From: Martinezella rhizogenes
GTDB taxonomy: Bacteria; Pseudomonadota; Alphaproteobacteria; Rhizobiales; Rhizobiaceae
DNA: 64,000 nt
Reading direction: 5' to 3'
NCBI RefSeq assembly: GCF_000799715.1
Contig: NZ_JUHG01000018.1
Location: 62,001 to 126,000, forward strand
Under the pieces are notes generated by a model. The model searched no databases. It saw nothing but the letters and a program-made list of their open reading frames with translations, and was not told the DNA's origin. The position numbers and the translations under genes were made by a program. Each line of letters begins with the position of its first letter. Position 1 is the first letter of the stretch. Shown here piece by piece: positions 7,488-15,005 of this stretch.

Positions 7488-7925
7488 TCAATTTCCAAAG
7501 CGGGCGGTTATTTCTGTCGCAAGTGTTGCACCTTCGTTACGGTATTGCTCCTCGGCGACAACGGCCAGCGGCGTGCAATTGGTATAAACCGACGCAAAGG
7601 ATCTGTACCCACGGTTGAACGCGGCGGTCAGTCTTTCCTTGCGTTTCGGCTCATTCTTGGTCTCTGCGTCGAGCAATTGCTGCATGCCGGACCGCCAGCC
7701 GTCTTCCGTGGCGGTGCTGCAGAGGTTGCGCAGATAGTTGACCGAACCGAGAATTTCGGCGAGCCGCAAAAGCTGGTCGTCATAGGGCGTCGGCTGCTCG
7801 GCCTCGCCACTATTGCCGGGCGCCTGTCCCTGCGGAACGGTCGTCGCCGACTGCGCAAGGGCCGGAAATGCGGCCGCAAGCGCGGCGCAGATCACAAGCG
7901 GACGAATGAGGCGACGATGAATCAT
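7488..7925 (-). CDS. TIGR02301/DUF2385 family exported protein
   Basis: 145 residues. The signal peptide (MIHRRLIRPLVICAALAAAFPALAQ) is followed by a Gln/Pro-rich spacer and the motif PYDDQLLRLAEILGSVNYLRNLC, which I recall as the hallmark of TIGR02301, a family largely confined to Rhizobiales. Two cysteines (NLC and TNC) could form a periplasmic disulfide. The ATG at 7925 is preferred over one at 7949 because it starts the signal peptide; neither has a strong ribosome site. The function is unknown. Confidence 0.75.
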   Translation of the reverse strand: MIHRRLIRPLVICAALAAAFPALAQSATTVPQGQAPGNSGEAEQPTPYDDQLLRLAEILGSVNYLRNLCSTATEDGWRSGMQQLLDAETKNEPKRKERLTAAFNRGYRSFASVYTNCTPLAVVAEEQYRNEGATLATEITARFGN

Positions 7926-7990
7926 GTGTTCAATTGATACGGCAAGCATGACGGGAACAAGGCGGGAGCGCCGCTTTCCACCCCGTTATT

Positions 7991-8006
7991 GTTAAGCATC
8001 GTTAAC
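7991..8006. promoter_or_regulatory. Palindromic GTTAA-N6-TTAAC site
   Basis: GTTAAGCATCGTTAAC is a perfect 5-bp inverted repeat in the short spacer between the Nudix gene and the TIGR02301 gene, about 66-81 nt upstream of the latter's start. It resembles the box before the first EF-hand gene (TTAA-N6-TTAAC). A regulatory role is speculative. Confidence 0.25.
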
Positions 8007-8027
8007 GCCGGAGCCCGGCTGATCTCG

Positions 8028-8447
8028 TCAGTCGCGGGTTGCGGCGATCCGCTCGGCGCATTCGAGCACGCTTGCCGGAACGGGCAAGGCACGGATCTCC
8101 TCCAGCGAGTACCAGCCGATCGCGGCGGCGTCGTCGGCAGCTTCGGGAACCGCCTCCTCGTCCGCTTCGACCTGAAAAACCGACAGGAGGAAATGACTGG
8201 TGAGCGTCCCGTCTGCTGCATGGCTCCGAAGGTCGTAAGTCTCGAACAGGCGGGGATTGCGGGCCGATATCCCCGTCTCTTCCTCGAATTCCCGCAACGC
8301 CGTTTCCGCCGGCGTTTCGCCGTCCTCGGCCCGCCCGCCCGGAAAAGCATACATATCGGCCGACGGCGGATTGCGGCGCAGCACCAACAGGAAGCGGCCG
8401 TCGCGTTCAAGGATGGCGGAGGAGGCGGGGCGGGGGATCGACGTCAT
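8028..8447 (-). CDS. Nudix hydrolase
   Basis: 139 residues. The Nudix box GX5EX7REUXEEXGU is complete at residues 38-60 (G..GE.......REFEEETGI), which binds Mg2+ and positions a nucleoside diphosphate-X substrate for hydrolysis. The rest is a single compact domain of normal length. The substrate cannot be told from sequence; nucleotide-pool sanitising or ADP-ribose-like substrates are possible. It is divergent from the YnfA-like gene. Confidence 0.88.
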   Translation of the reverse strand: MTSIPRPASSAILERDGRFLLVLRRNPPSADMYAFPGGRAEDGETPAETALREFEEETGISARNPRLFETYDLRSHAADGTLTSHFLLSVFQVEADEEAVPEAADDAAAIGWYSLEEIRALPVPASVLECAERIAATRD

Positions 8448-8595
8448 GGGTCTTCGGATTCCGAGAAAGATATCAGGCGGTGATGGAAGCTGTCAGTCTC
8501 GCAGGATACGACCCTTGTTGCGCGAGATGAAAGCCCTTTTACTCCCGAATAAGAACGACGATTCGAGACCACCGCCCAAGCTGCTGGACATCATC

Positions 8596-8916
8596 ATGAC
8601 CTACGCCCTCTACGCCTTTGCCGCGCTGGCTGAAATTGCTGGCTGTTTTGCTTTCTGGGCATGGTTGCGGCTGGCAAAGCCGATCTGGTGGCTGGCGCCC
8701 GGCCTGGTGTCGCTGGCGCTGTTCGCATGGCTGCTGGCACTGGTGCCGAGCGACGCGGCGGGGCGCACCTACGCGGCCTATGGCGGCGTCTATATCGTCG
8801 CCTCCATTCTCTGGCTTTGGCTGGCCGAGGGGCGGTTGCCCGATCGCTGGGATATTTCCGGCGCCGCCGTCTGCCTTGCGGGCGGCGCCATCATTCTCTT
8901 CGGCCCACGCGGCTGA
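8596..8916 (+). CDS. YnfA/UPF0060 family small membrane protein
   Basis: 106 residues, four hydrophobic helices. The pattern ALAEIAGCFAFWAWLRL, then RTYAAYGGVYIVASILWLWL and GAAVCLAGGAIILFGPRG, matches YnfA/UPF0060, small transporters of the drug/metabolite superfamily. The ATG at 8596 matches the family's usual start; an in-frame ATG at 8527 would add a hydrophilic lead that the family lacks. No clear ribosome site is seen. Confidence 0.85.
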   Translation: MTYALYAFAALAEIAGCFAFWAWLRLAKPIWWLAPGLVSLALFAWLLALVPSDAAGRTYAAYGGVYIVASILWLWLAEGRLPDRWDISGAAVCLAGGAIILFGPRG

Positions 8917-8959
8917 CCTTCTCCTTGACCCGGCGCTTTCAGGGTGCAAAACAAGCCCT

Positions 8960-9724
8960 ATGTGCGGACGCTTTGCATTGACATCGACGCCGGAATACGT
9001 CGGCGAGGCGCTGGGCGTCCTGCTGAGCGAAGGCTTTCCCGCGCGCTACAACATCGCGCCGACACAGCCGATCCTCGTCGTCATCTCGGGCGACCGACAG
9101 GAACGAGGCAGCAACCTGCCGGATCGCCGCGCGCTGCTGGTGCGCTGGGGCTTTACGCCCGCCTGGGTGAAGGATCCCAAGGAATTTCCGCTGCTGATCA
9201 ATGCGCGCGCCGAAACCGCGATCGGCAAGGCCTCATTCCGCGCCGCCATGCGGCATCGTCGCATTCTGATCCCGGCCTCGGGTTTTTACGAATGGCGTCG
9301 CCCCGCCAAGGAGAGCGGCGAGAAGTCGCAGCCCTATTGGATACGCCCGCGCGATGGCGGCGTCATCGCCTTTGCCGGCCTGATGGAGACATGGGCGTCG
9401 GCCGATGGATCGGAAGTCGATACAGGTGCGATCCTGACGACGGCGGCGAACAGAGCGATGCGTCCCATTCACGATCGCATGCCCGTCGTCATCAAGCCGG
9501 AGGATTTTGCCCGCTGGCTCGATTGCAAGACACAGGAACCGCGCGAGGTTCTCGACCTGATGGCACCGGTTCAGGAAGACTTCTTCGAGGCGATCCCGGT
9601 TTCGGATCGCGTCAATAAAGTCGCCAATATGGGGCCTGATTTGCAGGAGCCAATAACGATAGAAGCTCCGACCAAGCCGTCGAAGAAGTCGGACCCCGGC
9701 GATGGCCAGTTGAACCTCTTCTGA
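8960..9724 (+). CDS. SRAP (YedK/HMCES) abasic-site DNA-protein crosslink protein
   Basis: 254 residues. Members shield abasic sites in single-stranded DNA by forming a thiazolidine crosslink through Cys2. All active-site parts are visible: Cys2 in MCGRF, Asn31 in NIAPTQP, the NAR at 81-83, Glu111 in SGFYEW and His171 in HDRMP. Because Cys2 must be N-terminal after Met removal, the start at 8960 is secure. The C-terminal tail ends in GQLNLF. It starts 43 nt after the YnfA-like gene and may be co-transcribed. Confidence 0.93.
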   Translation: MCGRFALTSTPEYVGEALGVLLSEGFPARYNIAPTQPILVVISGDRQERGSNLPDRRALLVRWGFTPAWVKDPKEFPLLINARAETAIGKASFRAAMRHRRILIPASGFYEWRRPAKESGEKSQPYWIRPRDGGVIAFAGLMETWASADGSEVDTGAILTTAANRAMRPIHDRMPVVIKPEDFARWLDCKTQEPREVLDLMAPVQEDFFEAIPVSDRVNKVANMGPDLQEPITIEAPTKPSKKSDPGDGQLNLF

Positions 9725-9804
9725 ACGGCTTCGTGTCGAGATCGGCGCTGCCACAAGCCGCTGTTAACAGTCGGCTCCCCCTGGCTGGCGAATAAAGTCT
9801 GGTC

Positions 9805-9945
9805 TTAGGCGATCTTCTTTTTCATCGGCTTAGTCTTCAGCATCAGATGTGCTGCCAGAACGGCCTTCAGGCCGAGCGGACGATAAAGCAAGCTGGGATC
9901 GATCTTTGCCTGCGGTTGTGCCGCTTCGTCTTTCTTCGTGGTCAT
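9805..9945 (-). CDS. 46-residue basic small protein
   Basis: A short frame with a strong ribosome site (GAGGAG, 6-7 nt before the ATG at 9945). It begins MTTKKDEAAQPQAKIDPS, continues LLYRPLGLKAVLAAHLM and ends in a Lys-rich tail (LKTKPMKKKIA). The middle could form one amphipathic or membrane-associated helix flanked by positive charge. It stands alone between SRAP and pssA, with about 170 nt from its start to the TTAA-N7-TTAACC box at 10119-10135. I do not recognise a family. Coding is inferred from ribosome site and composition. Confidence 0.6.
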   Translation of the reverse strand: MTTKKDEAAQPQAKIDPSLLYRPLGLKAVLAAHLMLKTKPMKKKIA

Positions 9946-10118
9946 GGGTTACTCCTCACCTTGTTCCCGCTGGTGTTTCCTGAATCACCAAACTGCTTTG
10001 CTAATGTGTCGTAAATCATGACAAATCAAAGGCGTCTGGCGATCAGCTTTTGTAAACACCGACCATATTTCGCGAGATGAGGGCGAAATTTTCGTATTTT
10101 CCTTGTCTACCTAGGGTG

Positions 10119-10135
10119 TTAATTCTTCATTAACC
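10119..10135. promoter_or_regulatory. TTAA-N7-TTAACC (CtrA-type) box
   Basis: TTAATTCTTCATTAACC matches the full CtrA consensus (TTAA-N7-TTAACC). It lies in the gene-free stretch between the 46-residue gene (minus strand, start 9945) and the end of pssA, so the small gene is the most likely target. Motif match only. Confidence 0.4.
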
Positions 10136-10214
10136 ATATTCTCGCTTTGCGTGAATCGTCGCAGCCAGTCGTCCCATGAGACGAGTAGCGCGTCGAGCCA
10201 TGCCGGCTTTTTGG

Positions 10215-11075
10215 TTAGATATGCCGACCGATATCGTCGTTGGAATCGTCGACGTCGGGATCGGCTGGGCCGTTGATGGTGAAGGTGCCGTATTTGCGCG
10301 CCCAGGAACGGGCGCCGAGCGGCAGCGACAGCAGGTAGGCAATGACGGTCACGACCATGACATGCCAAGTGTAGCTCATCAGCAGCGCCACATAGACAAC
10401 GATTGCCAGCATGGCCGGCAGCACGAGATCGCGGCGAATGCCATTACCTCCCGTTTTGCCGGACCAGACGGGCAGGCGGCTGACTAGCAGAAAGCCGATC
10501 AGTACGGTGTATGCGGCACCCCAATACGCAAAAGTCCTGGTGGGCTCCACGCCCAGAAAGCCGAGGTAGACCGGCAGCAGTACCAGCATGGCGCCGGCCG
10601 GCGCCGGCACGCCGACGAAATATTCCGACTGCCAGGACGCCTTGTGCTCGCGCTCCGCCATGACGTTGAAGCGGGCAAGGCGCAAGCCGGCGGCGATGGT
10701 GTAGATCAGGGCTGCGATCCAGCCGAGCGAGCGTGCCTGATCCAAGAGGAAGACATAGACGACAAGCGCCGGCGCGACACCGAAATTGACGATGTCGGCA
10801 AGCGAATCCATCTGCGCGCCGAATTTGGACGTGGCCTTCATCAGCCGCGCCACGCGTCCGTCGACGCCATCGAGGAAGGCGGCGACCAGCACGGCAACCA
10901 CGGCGAGTTCATAGCGGTTTTCGAAAGCGAGACGGATGCCGGTGAGGCCCGCGCAGATCGCCAGAACGGTGATCATGTTCGGCACCATCAGCCGCAATGG
11001 AATTTCCCGGAGGCGCGGCCCGCGCGCCTCGTCATTGGGACCATTCGGCTCGAAGGGCGGAAAAGGCGTCTTCAT
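10215..11075 (-). CDS. pssA: CDP-diacylglycerol-serine O-phosphatidyltransferase (phosphatidylserine synthase)
   Basis: 286 residues, inner membrane. It joins serine to CDP-diacylglycerol to make phosphatidylserine. The CDP-alcohol phosphatidyltransferase signature is complete: Asp69, Asp72-Gly73, Ala76-Arg77, Gly86, Asp90, Asp94. About eight hydrophobic helices follow the hydrophilic N-terminal ~25 residues. psd lies 20 nt upstream on the same strand, so the two steps from CDP-DAG to phosphatidylethanolamine are encoded together, as in other rhizobia. Confidence 0.95.
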   Translation of the reverse strand: MKTPFPPFEPNGPNDEARGPRLREIPLRLMVPNMITVLAICAGLTGIRLAFENRYELAVVAVLVAAFLDGVDGRVARLMKATSKFGAQMDSLADIVNFGVAPALVVYVFLLDQARSLGWIAALIYTIAAGLRLARFNVMAEREHKASWQSEYFVGVPAPAGAMLVLLPVYLGFLGVEPTRTFAYWGAAYTVLIGFLLVSRLPVWSGKTGGNGIRRDLVLPAMLAIVVYVALLMSYTWHVMVVTVIAYLLSLPLGARSWARKYGTFTINGPADPDVDDSNDDIGRHI

Positions 11076-11095
11076 CCTGCTCGGTTCCTTGGGGC

Positions 11096-11794
11096 TCAGC
11101 TACGGCGGCTAACGGTCGGGCCTTTCGGCGAACCGAATTCGGCGATCACGGTTTCGCCTGCAATCGCCCTCTGACCGACCGCGACGCGCGGTTCGGCGCC
11201 CGCGGGAAGAAAGACATCGAGACGCGAACCGAAGCGGATCAGGCCGATGCGCTCGCCGGCATCGAGCGGCTCGTTGACATTGACGAAGCAAAGGATGCGG
11301 CGGGCAACAAGGCCGGCGATCTGCACGACGCCGATTTCGCCATGCTTCGTTTCGATCGTGAGGCCGTTGCGCTCGTTCTGCTCGCTGGCCTTATCCAGCT
11401 CCGCATTGAGGAAGCTGCCCTGGCGGTAGGCGATATTGGTGATGCGGCCGCGCATCGGCGAGCGGTTCACATGGCAATCGAAGACATTCATGAAGATCGA
11501 CACGCGCAGCATCGGCTCGGTGCCGAGATTGAGCTCGGCCGGCGGCGTGACCATCTGCACGCCGGAAACCTTGCCGTCGGCGGGCGATATGGCCAGATCA
11601 TCATCCTGCGCCGTCATGCGCTCGGGATCGCGGAAGAAATAGGCGCACCAGAGCGTCAGGATCAGGCCGATCCAGAAGAGTGGCTTGAAGACCCAGCCGA
11701 GAACCAGCGATGCAACAAAGAAGCCTGCGACGAAGGGATAGCCTTCCTTGTGCACGGGGACGATTACGTTGCGGACGCTATTCAACAAGCTCAT
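11096..11794 (-). CDS. psd: Phosphatidylserine decarboxylase proenzyme
   Basis: 232 residues. It decarboxylates phosphatidylserine to phosphatidylethanolamine. The proenzyme self-cleaves at the GS pair (Gly189-Ser190 in RFGSRLDVFLP) to form the pyruvoyl group on the small alpha subunit. Other conserved parts are SPADGKV (about 70-76) and FDCHVNRSP (about 105-113). The N-terminal membrane anchor is at about 20-50. This is the short, archaeal/alphaproteobacterial-type PSD. It is the first gene of the psd-pssA operon. Confidence 0.95.
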   Translation of the reverse strand: MSLLNSVRNVIVPVHKEGYPFVAGFFVASLVLGWVFKPLFWIGLILTLWCAYFFRDPERMTAQDDDLAISPADGKVSGVQMVTPPAELNLGTEPMLRVSIFMNVFDCHVNRSPMRGRITNIAYRQGSFLNAELDKASEQNERNGLTIETKHGEIGVVQIAGLVARRILCFVNVNEPLDAGERIGLIRFGSRLDVFLPAGAEPRVAVGQRAIAGETVIAEFGSPKGPTVSRRS

Positions 11795-11976
11795 CGATGG
11801 CGGGCTCCTGTGACTACCAGTTGACGGTGACTACAGGCAAAAGCCGTCATGGGCAATGGTTTCGCGCAGTCACCCCCAGGCGAAACCGGTGGGATAAGCC
11901 TGCCACCGTCGCCGCATTCCGAAACCTATGGTCACGCGCAAGCTGTCGCGACGCTGAAAGGGCCGTCGCAACGGCA

Positions 11977-12010
11977 AATGAAAAGCCGCCGGAAGATGGT
12001 CCGGCGGCTT
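11977..12010 (-). terminator. Intrinsic terminator of the acid phosphatase gene
   Basis: A perfect 10-bp stem (AAGCCGCCGG, 11983-11992, with CCGGCGGCTT, 12001-12010) and an 8-nt loop. Read on the minus strand it is followed by TTTTCATTT. It lies about 30 nt beyond the stop at 12041. Confidence 0.8.
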
Positions 12011-12040
12011 GTCGATACCAGTTGCTGTGGTCAGCGAAGA

Positions 12041-12739
12041 TCAAAGGCCGAGGGCGGCCCGCAGCTCTTCCCTGGCGGCCTCATATTCGGCCTTGTAGTC
12101 CTCATGCGTCGTGATGGTCTGTGCGATCACCGTGCCGGCGATGCGGCCGGCTTCGATGTCGGTGGCGTAGTGGATGCCGCCGACGATACGGTTATGGCCG
12201 TATTCCCAGGCGCGGGTCATGATCGCAGCCTTCTTTTCCGGCACCATGTTCGAAAGCACGATGCCCATCAGCGTTCCAAGCGTCGTGTGGCCGGACGGAT
12301 AGGAGCCGGACTTCGACAGAGGCACGATCGGCTTGACGAGATCGCTGTAGAGATGGGGACGTGGGCGCTTCCAGACATCCTTGGCCGGATCGACGACGGC
12401 GCCTTCGGTCTCGACGATGCGGTCGAAAAAGGCCGAGAACTTCGGAAGGTTTTCCTTGGTGAATTTCGGATTGTCGATGGCATCGGAAAAGCGCCAGACG
12501 TTTTCCTCGGCATCGGCAACCGCGCGGGCCGCCATGTCCGGAGTGCGGGTCACCTGCAGCGTCAGGATTTCTCCCAGCTCAGCTTTGGTCTGGGCCGAGT
12601 CATTGGCCGGTGGTGGGGGCAAAAGGTTCAGGAGATTGATCTCCTTGGCATCTGCAAATGGCTTGGCGTCGTCGGCGAAAACCGGCGCGGCAAGACCAAC
12701 GGCGAGAAGGAGCGTAAACGTTCTGGCAAGATTGCGCAT
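12041..12739 (-). CDS. Periplasmic class A non-specific acid phosphatase (PAP2 superfamily)
   Basis: 232 residues. The signal peptide (MRNLARTFTLLLAVGLAAPVFAD) is followed by a vanadium-haloperoxidase/PAP2-fold domain. The three active-site motifs are seen: Lys120...Arg127-Pro (KDVWKRPRP), GSYPSGHT (145-152, the class A signature) and Arg184...His190...Asp194. The enzyme should release phosphate from many organic monoesters in the periplasm. The start is placed at the signal peptide. A strong terminator follows. Confidence 0.92.
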   Translation of the reverse strand: MRNLARTFTLLLAVGLAAPVFADDAKPFADAKEINLLNLLPPPPANDSAQTKAELGEILTLQVTRTPDMAARAVADAEENVWRFSDAIDNPKFTKENLPKFSAFFDRIVETEGAVVDPAKDVWKRPRPHLYSDLVKPIVPLSKSGSYPSGHTTLGTLMGIVLSNMVPEKKAAIMTRAWEYGHNRIVGGIHYATDIEAGRIAGTVIAQTITTHEDYKAEYEAAREELRAALGL

Positions 12740-12813
12740 TCGGGGGGCCTCTTCGAATGAGTGACCGCTCTGGCTATCAAGCGGGCATCTCAGTCTCATG
12801 ACAGCCGCTTGCT

Positions 12814-14700
12814 TCAGCGCGCCGGCGCCAGCCGGTTGACGACGCCGAGGTCGTCGTTCTCGCGCACCTGCTTCAGATGCTCTTCCGCCTGCGTTGCCTC
12901 GCGCTGGCGGTTCCACATCGAGGCATAGAGGCCGTTCTGTTCCAGAAGGGCGGCATGGGTGCCGCGCTCGGCGATCTCGCCGCTTTTCAGCACGATGATC
13001 TCGTCGGCGCCGATGACGGTGGAGAGCCGGTGGGCGATGACCAGCGTCGTACGGTTCTTCGAAACGACATCGAGGGCCGTCTGGATTTCCTGCTCGGTCG
13101 TGGTGTCGAGCGCGGAGGTCGCTTCATCGAGGATGAGCACCGGTGGCGCCTTGAGAACGGTGCGGGCAATGGCGACGCGCTGCTTCTCTCCACCGGAAAG
13201 CTTCAGGCCGCGCTCGCCGACCTTGGTCTCGAAACCTTCGGGCAACTGGCTGATGAAGTTTCCGATCTGGGCGATCTCGGCTGCTGCCGTCACCTCCGCT
13301 TCGCTCGCGCCGGGCCGGCCATAGCGGATGTTGTAGGCGATGGTGTCGTTGAAGAGCACGGTGTCCTGCGGCACCATGCCGATCACCTTGCGCAGGCTCT
13401 TCTGCGTCACCGTGCGCAGATCCTGATCGTCGATGGTGATTGTGCCGCTCTGGACGTCGTAGAAGCGGTAGAGCAGACGCGACAGGGTCGATTTGCCGGC
13501 GCCCGAGGGGCCGACGACGGCGACCGTCTTGCCGGCCGGCACCTCGAAGGAGATGCCTTTGAGGATCGGCCGGGCGGCGTCATAGGCGAAATGCACATCC
13601 TTGAAGGAAATGGCGCCGTGGCCGATGACCAGTTCCTTGGCGTCGGGTGCGTCCGTCACCTCGGGCTTGACTTCCAAAAGGTCGAACATCTCCTCGATGT
13701 CGGTCAGACCCTGGCGGATTTCGCGGTAGACGAAGCCGATGAAGTTGAGCGGCACGGAGAGTTGCAGCAGCATGGCGTTGATGAAGACGAAGTCGCCGAC
13801 CGTCTGATGGCCGTTGAGAACGGCCCAGCCGGAGACCACCATCATGACCGTGGTGCCCAGGCCGAAGATGACGCCCTGGCCGAAGTTCAGCCAGCCCAGC
13901 GACGTCCAGACACCGGTCGCGGCCTTCTCGTAACGTGCCATCGACTGGTCGAAACGCTTGGCCTCCATCTCCTCGTTGCCGAAATATTTGACCGTCTCGA
14001 AGTTCAGGAGTGAATCGATCGCCTTGGTGTTGGCGTCCGTATCGCTCTCGTTCATCGTCCGGCGAATGGAGATGCGCCAGTCGCTCGCCTTGACGGTGAA
14101 CCAGATATAGAGCCAGACCGTGACCGCCGTGATGGCGAGATAGGAAAAGCCATAGCCACGCCAGAAGATGATGGCGGTCAGCAGGAACTCGACGAAAGTC
14201 GGGAGGGTGTTGAGAATGGTGAAGCGGACGATCGTCTCGATGCCCTTGGTGCCGCGCTCGATGACGCGCGACAGGCCGCCGGTCTTGCGCTCGAGATGAA
14301 AGCGAAGCGACAGTTCGTGAATGTGCACGAAGGTCCGGTAGGCGAGCTGACGCACGGCATATTGGCCGACGCTGGCAAACAGCGAGTCGCGGAGCTGGTT
14401 GAGGCCAAGCTGGATGAGGCGCGTGACGTTGGTGGCGATGATCAGCGCGATGGCCCCCACCATCAAGGCCGGCAGGATACCCTGCATGTCTAGCTTGCCG
14501 TTGAGAGCATCGACGGACCATTTGAAGAAATAGGGAACCAGCAGCAGGAAGAATTTCGAGATCAGCAGGTAGACGGTCGCCCAAACGACCCGCATCTTCA
14601 GGTCCATGCGCCCCGTCGGCCACATATAGGGCCAGAGGTTGATGAGCGTATTCAATGGATTGCTGGAATCAGCCGATATGGTCTTCTTGCGGTCTGCCAT
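12814..14700 (-). CDS. Atm1/HMT-type ABC exporter (fused permease and ATPase)
   Basis: 628 residues. The permease half (about 35-335, six helices) resembles Atm1-type exporters of glutathione conjugates or heavy-metal-glutathione complexes: RTFVHIHELSLRFHLERKTGGLSRVIERGTKG and NFETVKYFGNE are typical. The ATPase half has Walker A GPSGAGKS (397-404), signature LSGGEKQ (501-507), Walker B VLILDEA (521-527) and the H-loop His557. The ATG at 14700 has GGAG 7 nt upstream; a further in-frame ATG at 14736 is less likely. It probably acts as a homodimer in the inner membrane, in iron-sulfur/thiol homeostasis or metal tolerance. Confidence 0.9.
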   Translation of the reverse strand: MADRKKTISADSSNPLNTLINLWPYMWPTGRMDLKMRVVWATVYLLISKFFLLLVPYFFKWSVDALNGKLDMQGILPALMVGAIALIIATNVTRLIQLGLNQLRDSLFASVGQYAVRQLAYRTFVHIHELSLRFHLERKTGGLSRVIERGTKGIETIVRFTILNTLPTFVEFLLTAIIFWRGYGFSYLAITAVTVWLYIWFTVKASDWRISIRRTMNESDTDANTKAIDSLLNFETVKYFGNEEMEAKRFDQSMARYEKAATGVWTSLGWLNFGQGVIFGLGTTVMMVVSGWAVLNGHQTVGDFVFINAMLLQLSVPLNFIGFVYREIRQGLTDIEEMFDLLEVKPEVTDAPDAKELVIGHGAISFKDVHFAYDAARPILKGISFEVPAGKTVAVVGPSGAGKSTLSRLLYRFYDVQSGTITIDDQDLRTVTQKSLRKVIGMVPQDTVLFNDTIAYNIRYGRPGASEAEVTAAAEIAQIGNFISQLPEGFETKVGERGLKLSGGEKQRVAIARTVLKAPPVLILDEATSALDTTTEQEIQTALDVVSKNRTTLVIAHRLSTVIGADEIIVLKSGEIAERGTHAALLEQNGLYASMWNRQREATQAEEHLKQVRENDDLGVVNRLAPAR

Positions 14701-15005
14701 GTCCGTCTCCGGCGAATATGCGAGGCAACCGGGCAATGGCGCGCAATCGCGCAGCCTGGCTGGAAGGGCCCCGTCAGGTCATGACTGGGCAAAAAGGGGT
14801 CGGCCGCACGCTTATACCATTTCGATGTCCGGTAAAAGCAGCGGCCAGGCGTTGATGGCGCCTGGAGCGCCGTGCGTTCATTTTGAACGCACAAAGGTCG
14901 CGCCAGCTTTTTGAATCCAGAGCATCTGATCCGCTTACGGGTGATTCACCCGAAAGCGGGATGCTCTGGCCGCATCGCGTCGGTTCTGTTGTGGAAGCTT
15001 GCCTC
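14701..15005. other. Gene-free spacer carrying a RIME-like element
   Basis: A 305-nt stretch between the LysM gene stop and the ABC exporter start, with no credible gene. Its right half holds the two palindromes described at 14873-14969; the left half must hold the promoter of the ABC exporter. A short palindrome-like GC-rich segment (around 14841-14872) precedes the first palindrome and may belong to the same repeat. Confidence 0.55.
14873..14969. repeat. RIME-like double palindrome
   Basis: Palindrome 1 is TGCGTTCA-TTT-TGAACGCA (14873-14891). Palindrome 2 (14917-14969) has arms CCAGAGCATC/GATGCTCTGG around CCGCTT/AAGCGG and the inner CGGGTGA-T-TCACCCG. The order and wording match my recollection of RIME, the Rhizobium-specific intergenic mosaic element, which consists of two large palindromes. 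Such repeats are scattered through rhizobial genomes and can fold in RNA. It lies just beyond the LysM gene stop. Confidence 0.7.

Noticed and set aside
9946..10214. Possible tRNA or small RNA in the spacer before the 46-residue gene
   Set aside because: No cloverleaf or T-loop motif; only a CtrA-type box and AT-rich sequence are visible.
12877..14013. Long plus-strand open frame (378 codons) antisense to the ABC exporter
   Set aside because: It is the mirror of a well-supported ABC transporter gene, has His/Asp/Gly/Arg-rich composition without any domain, and no ribosome site.
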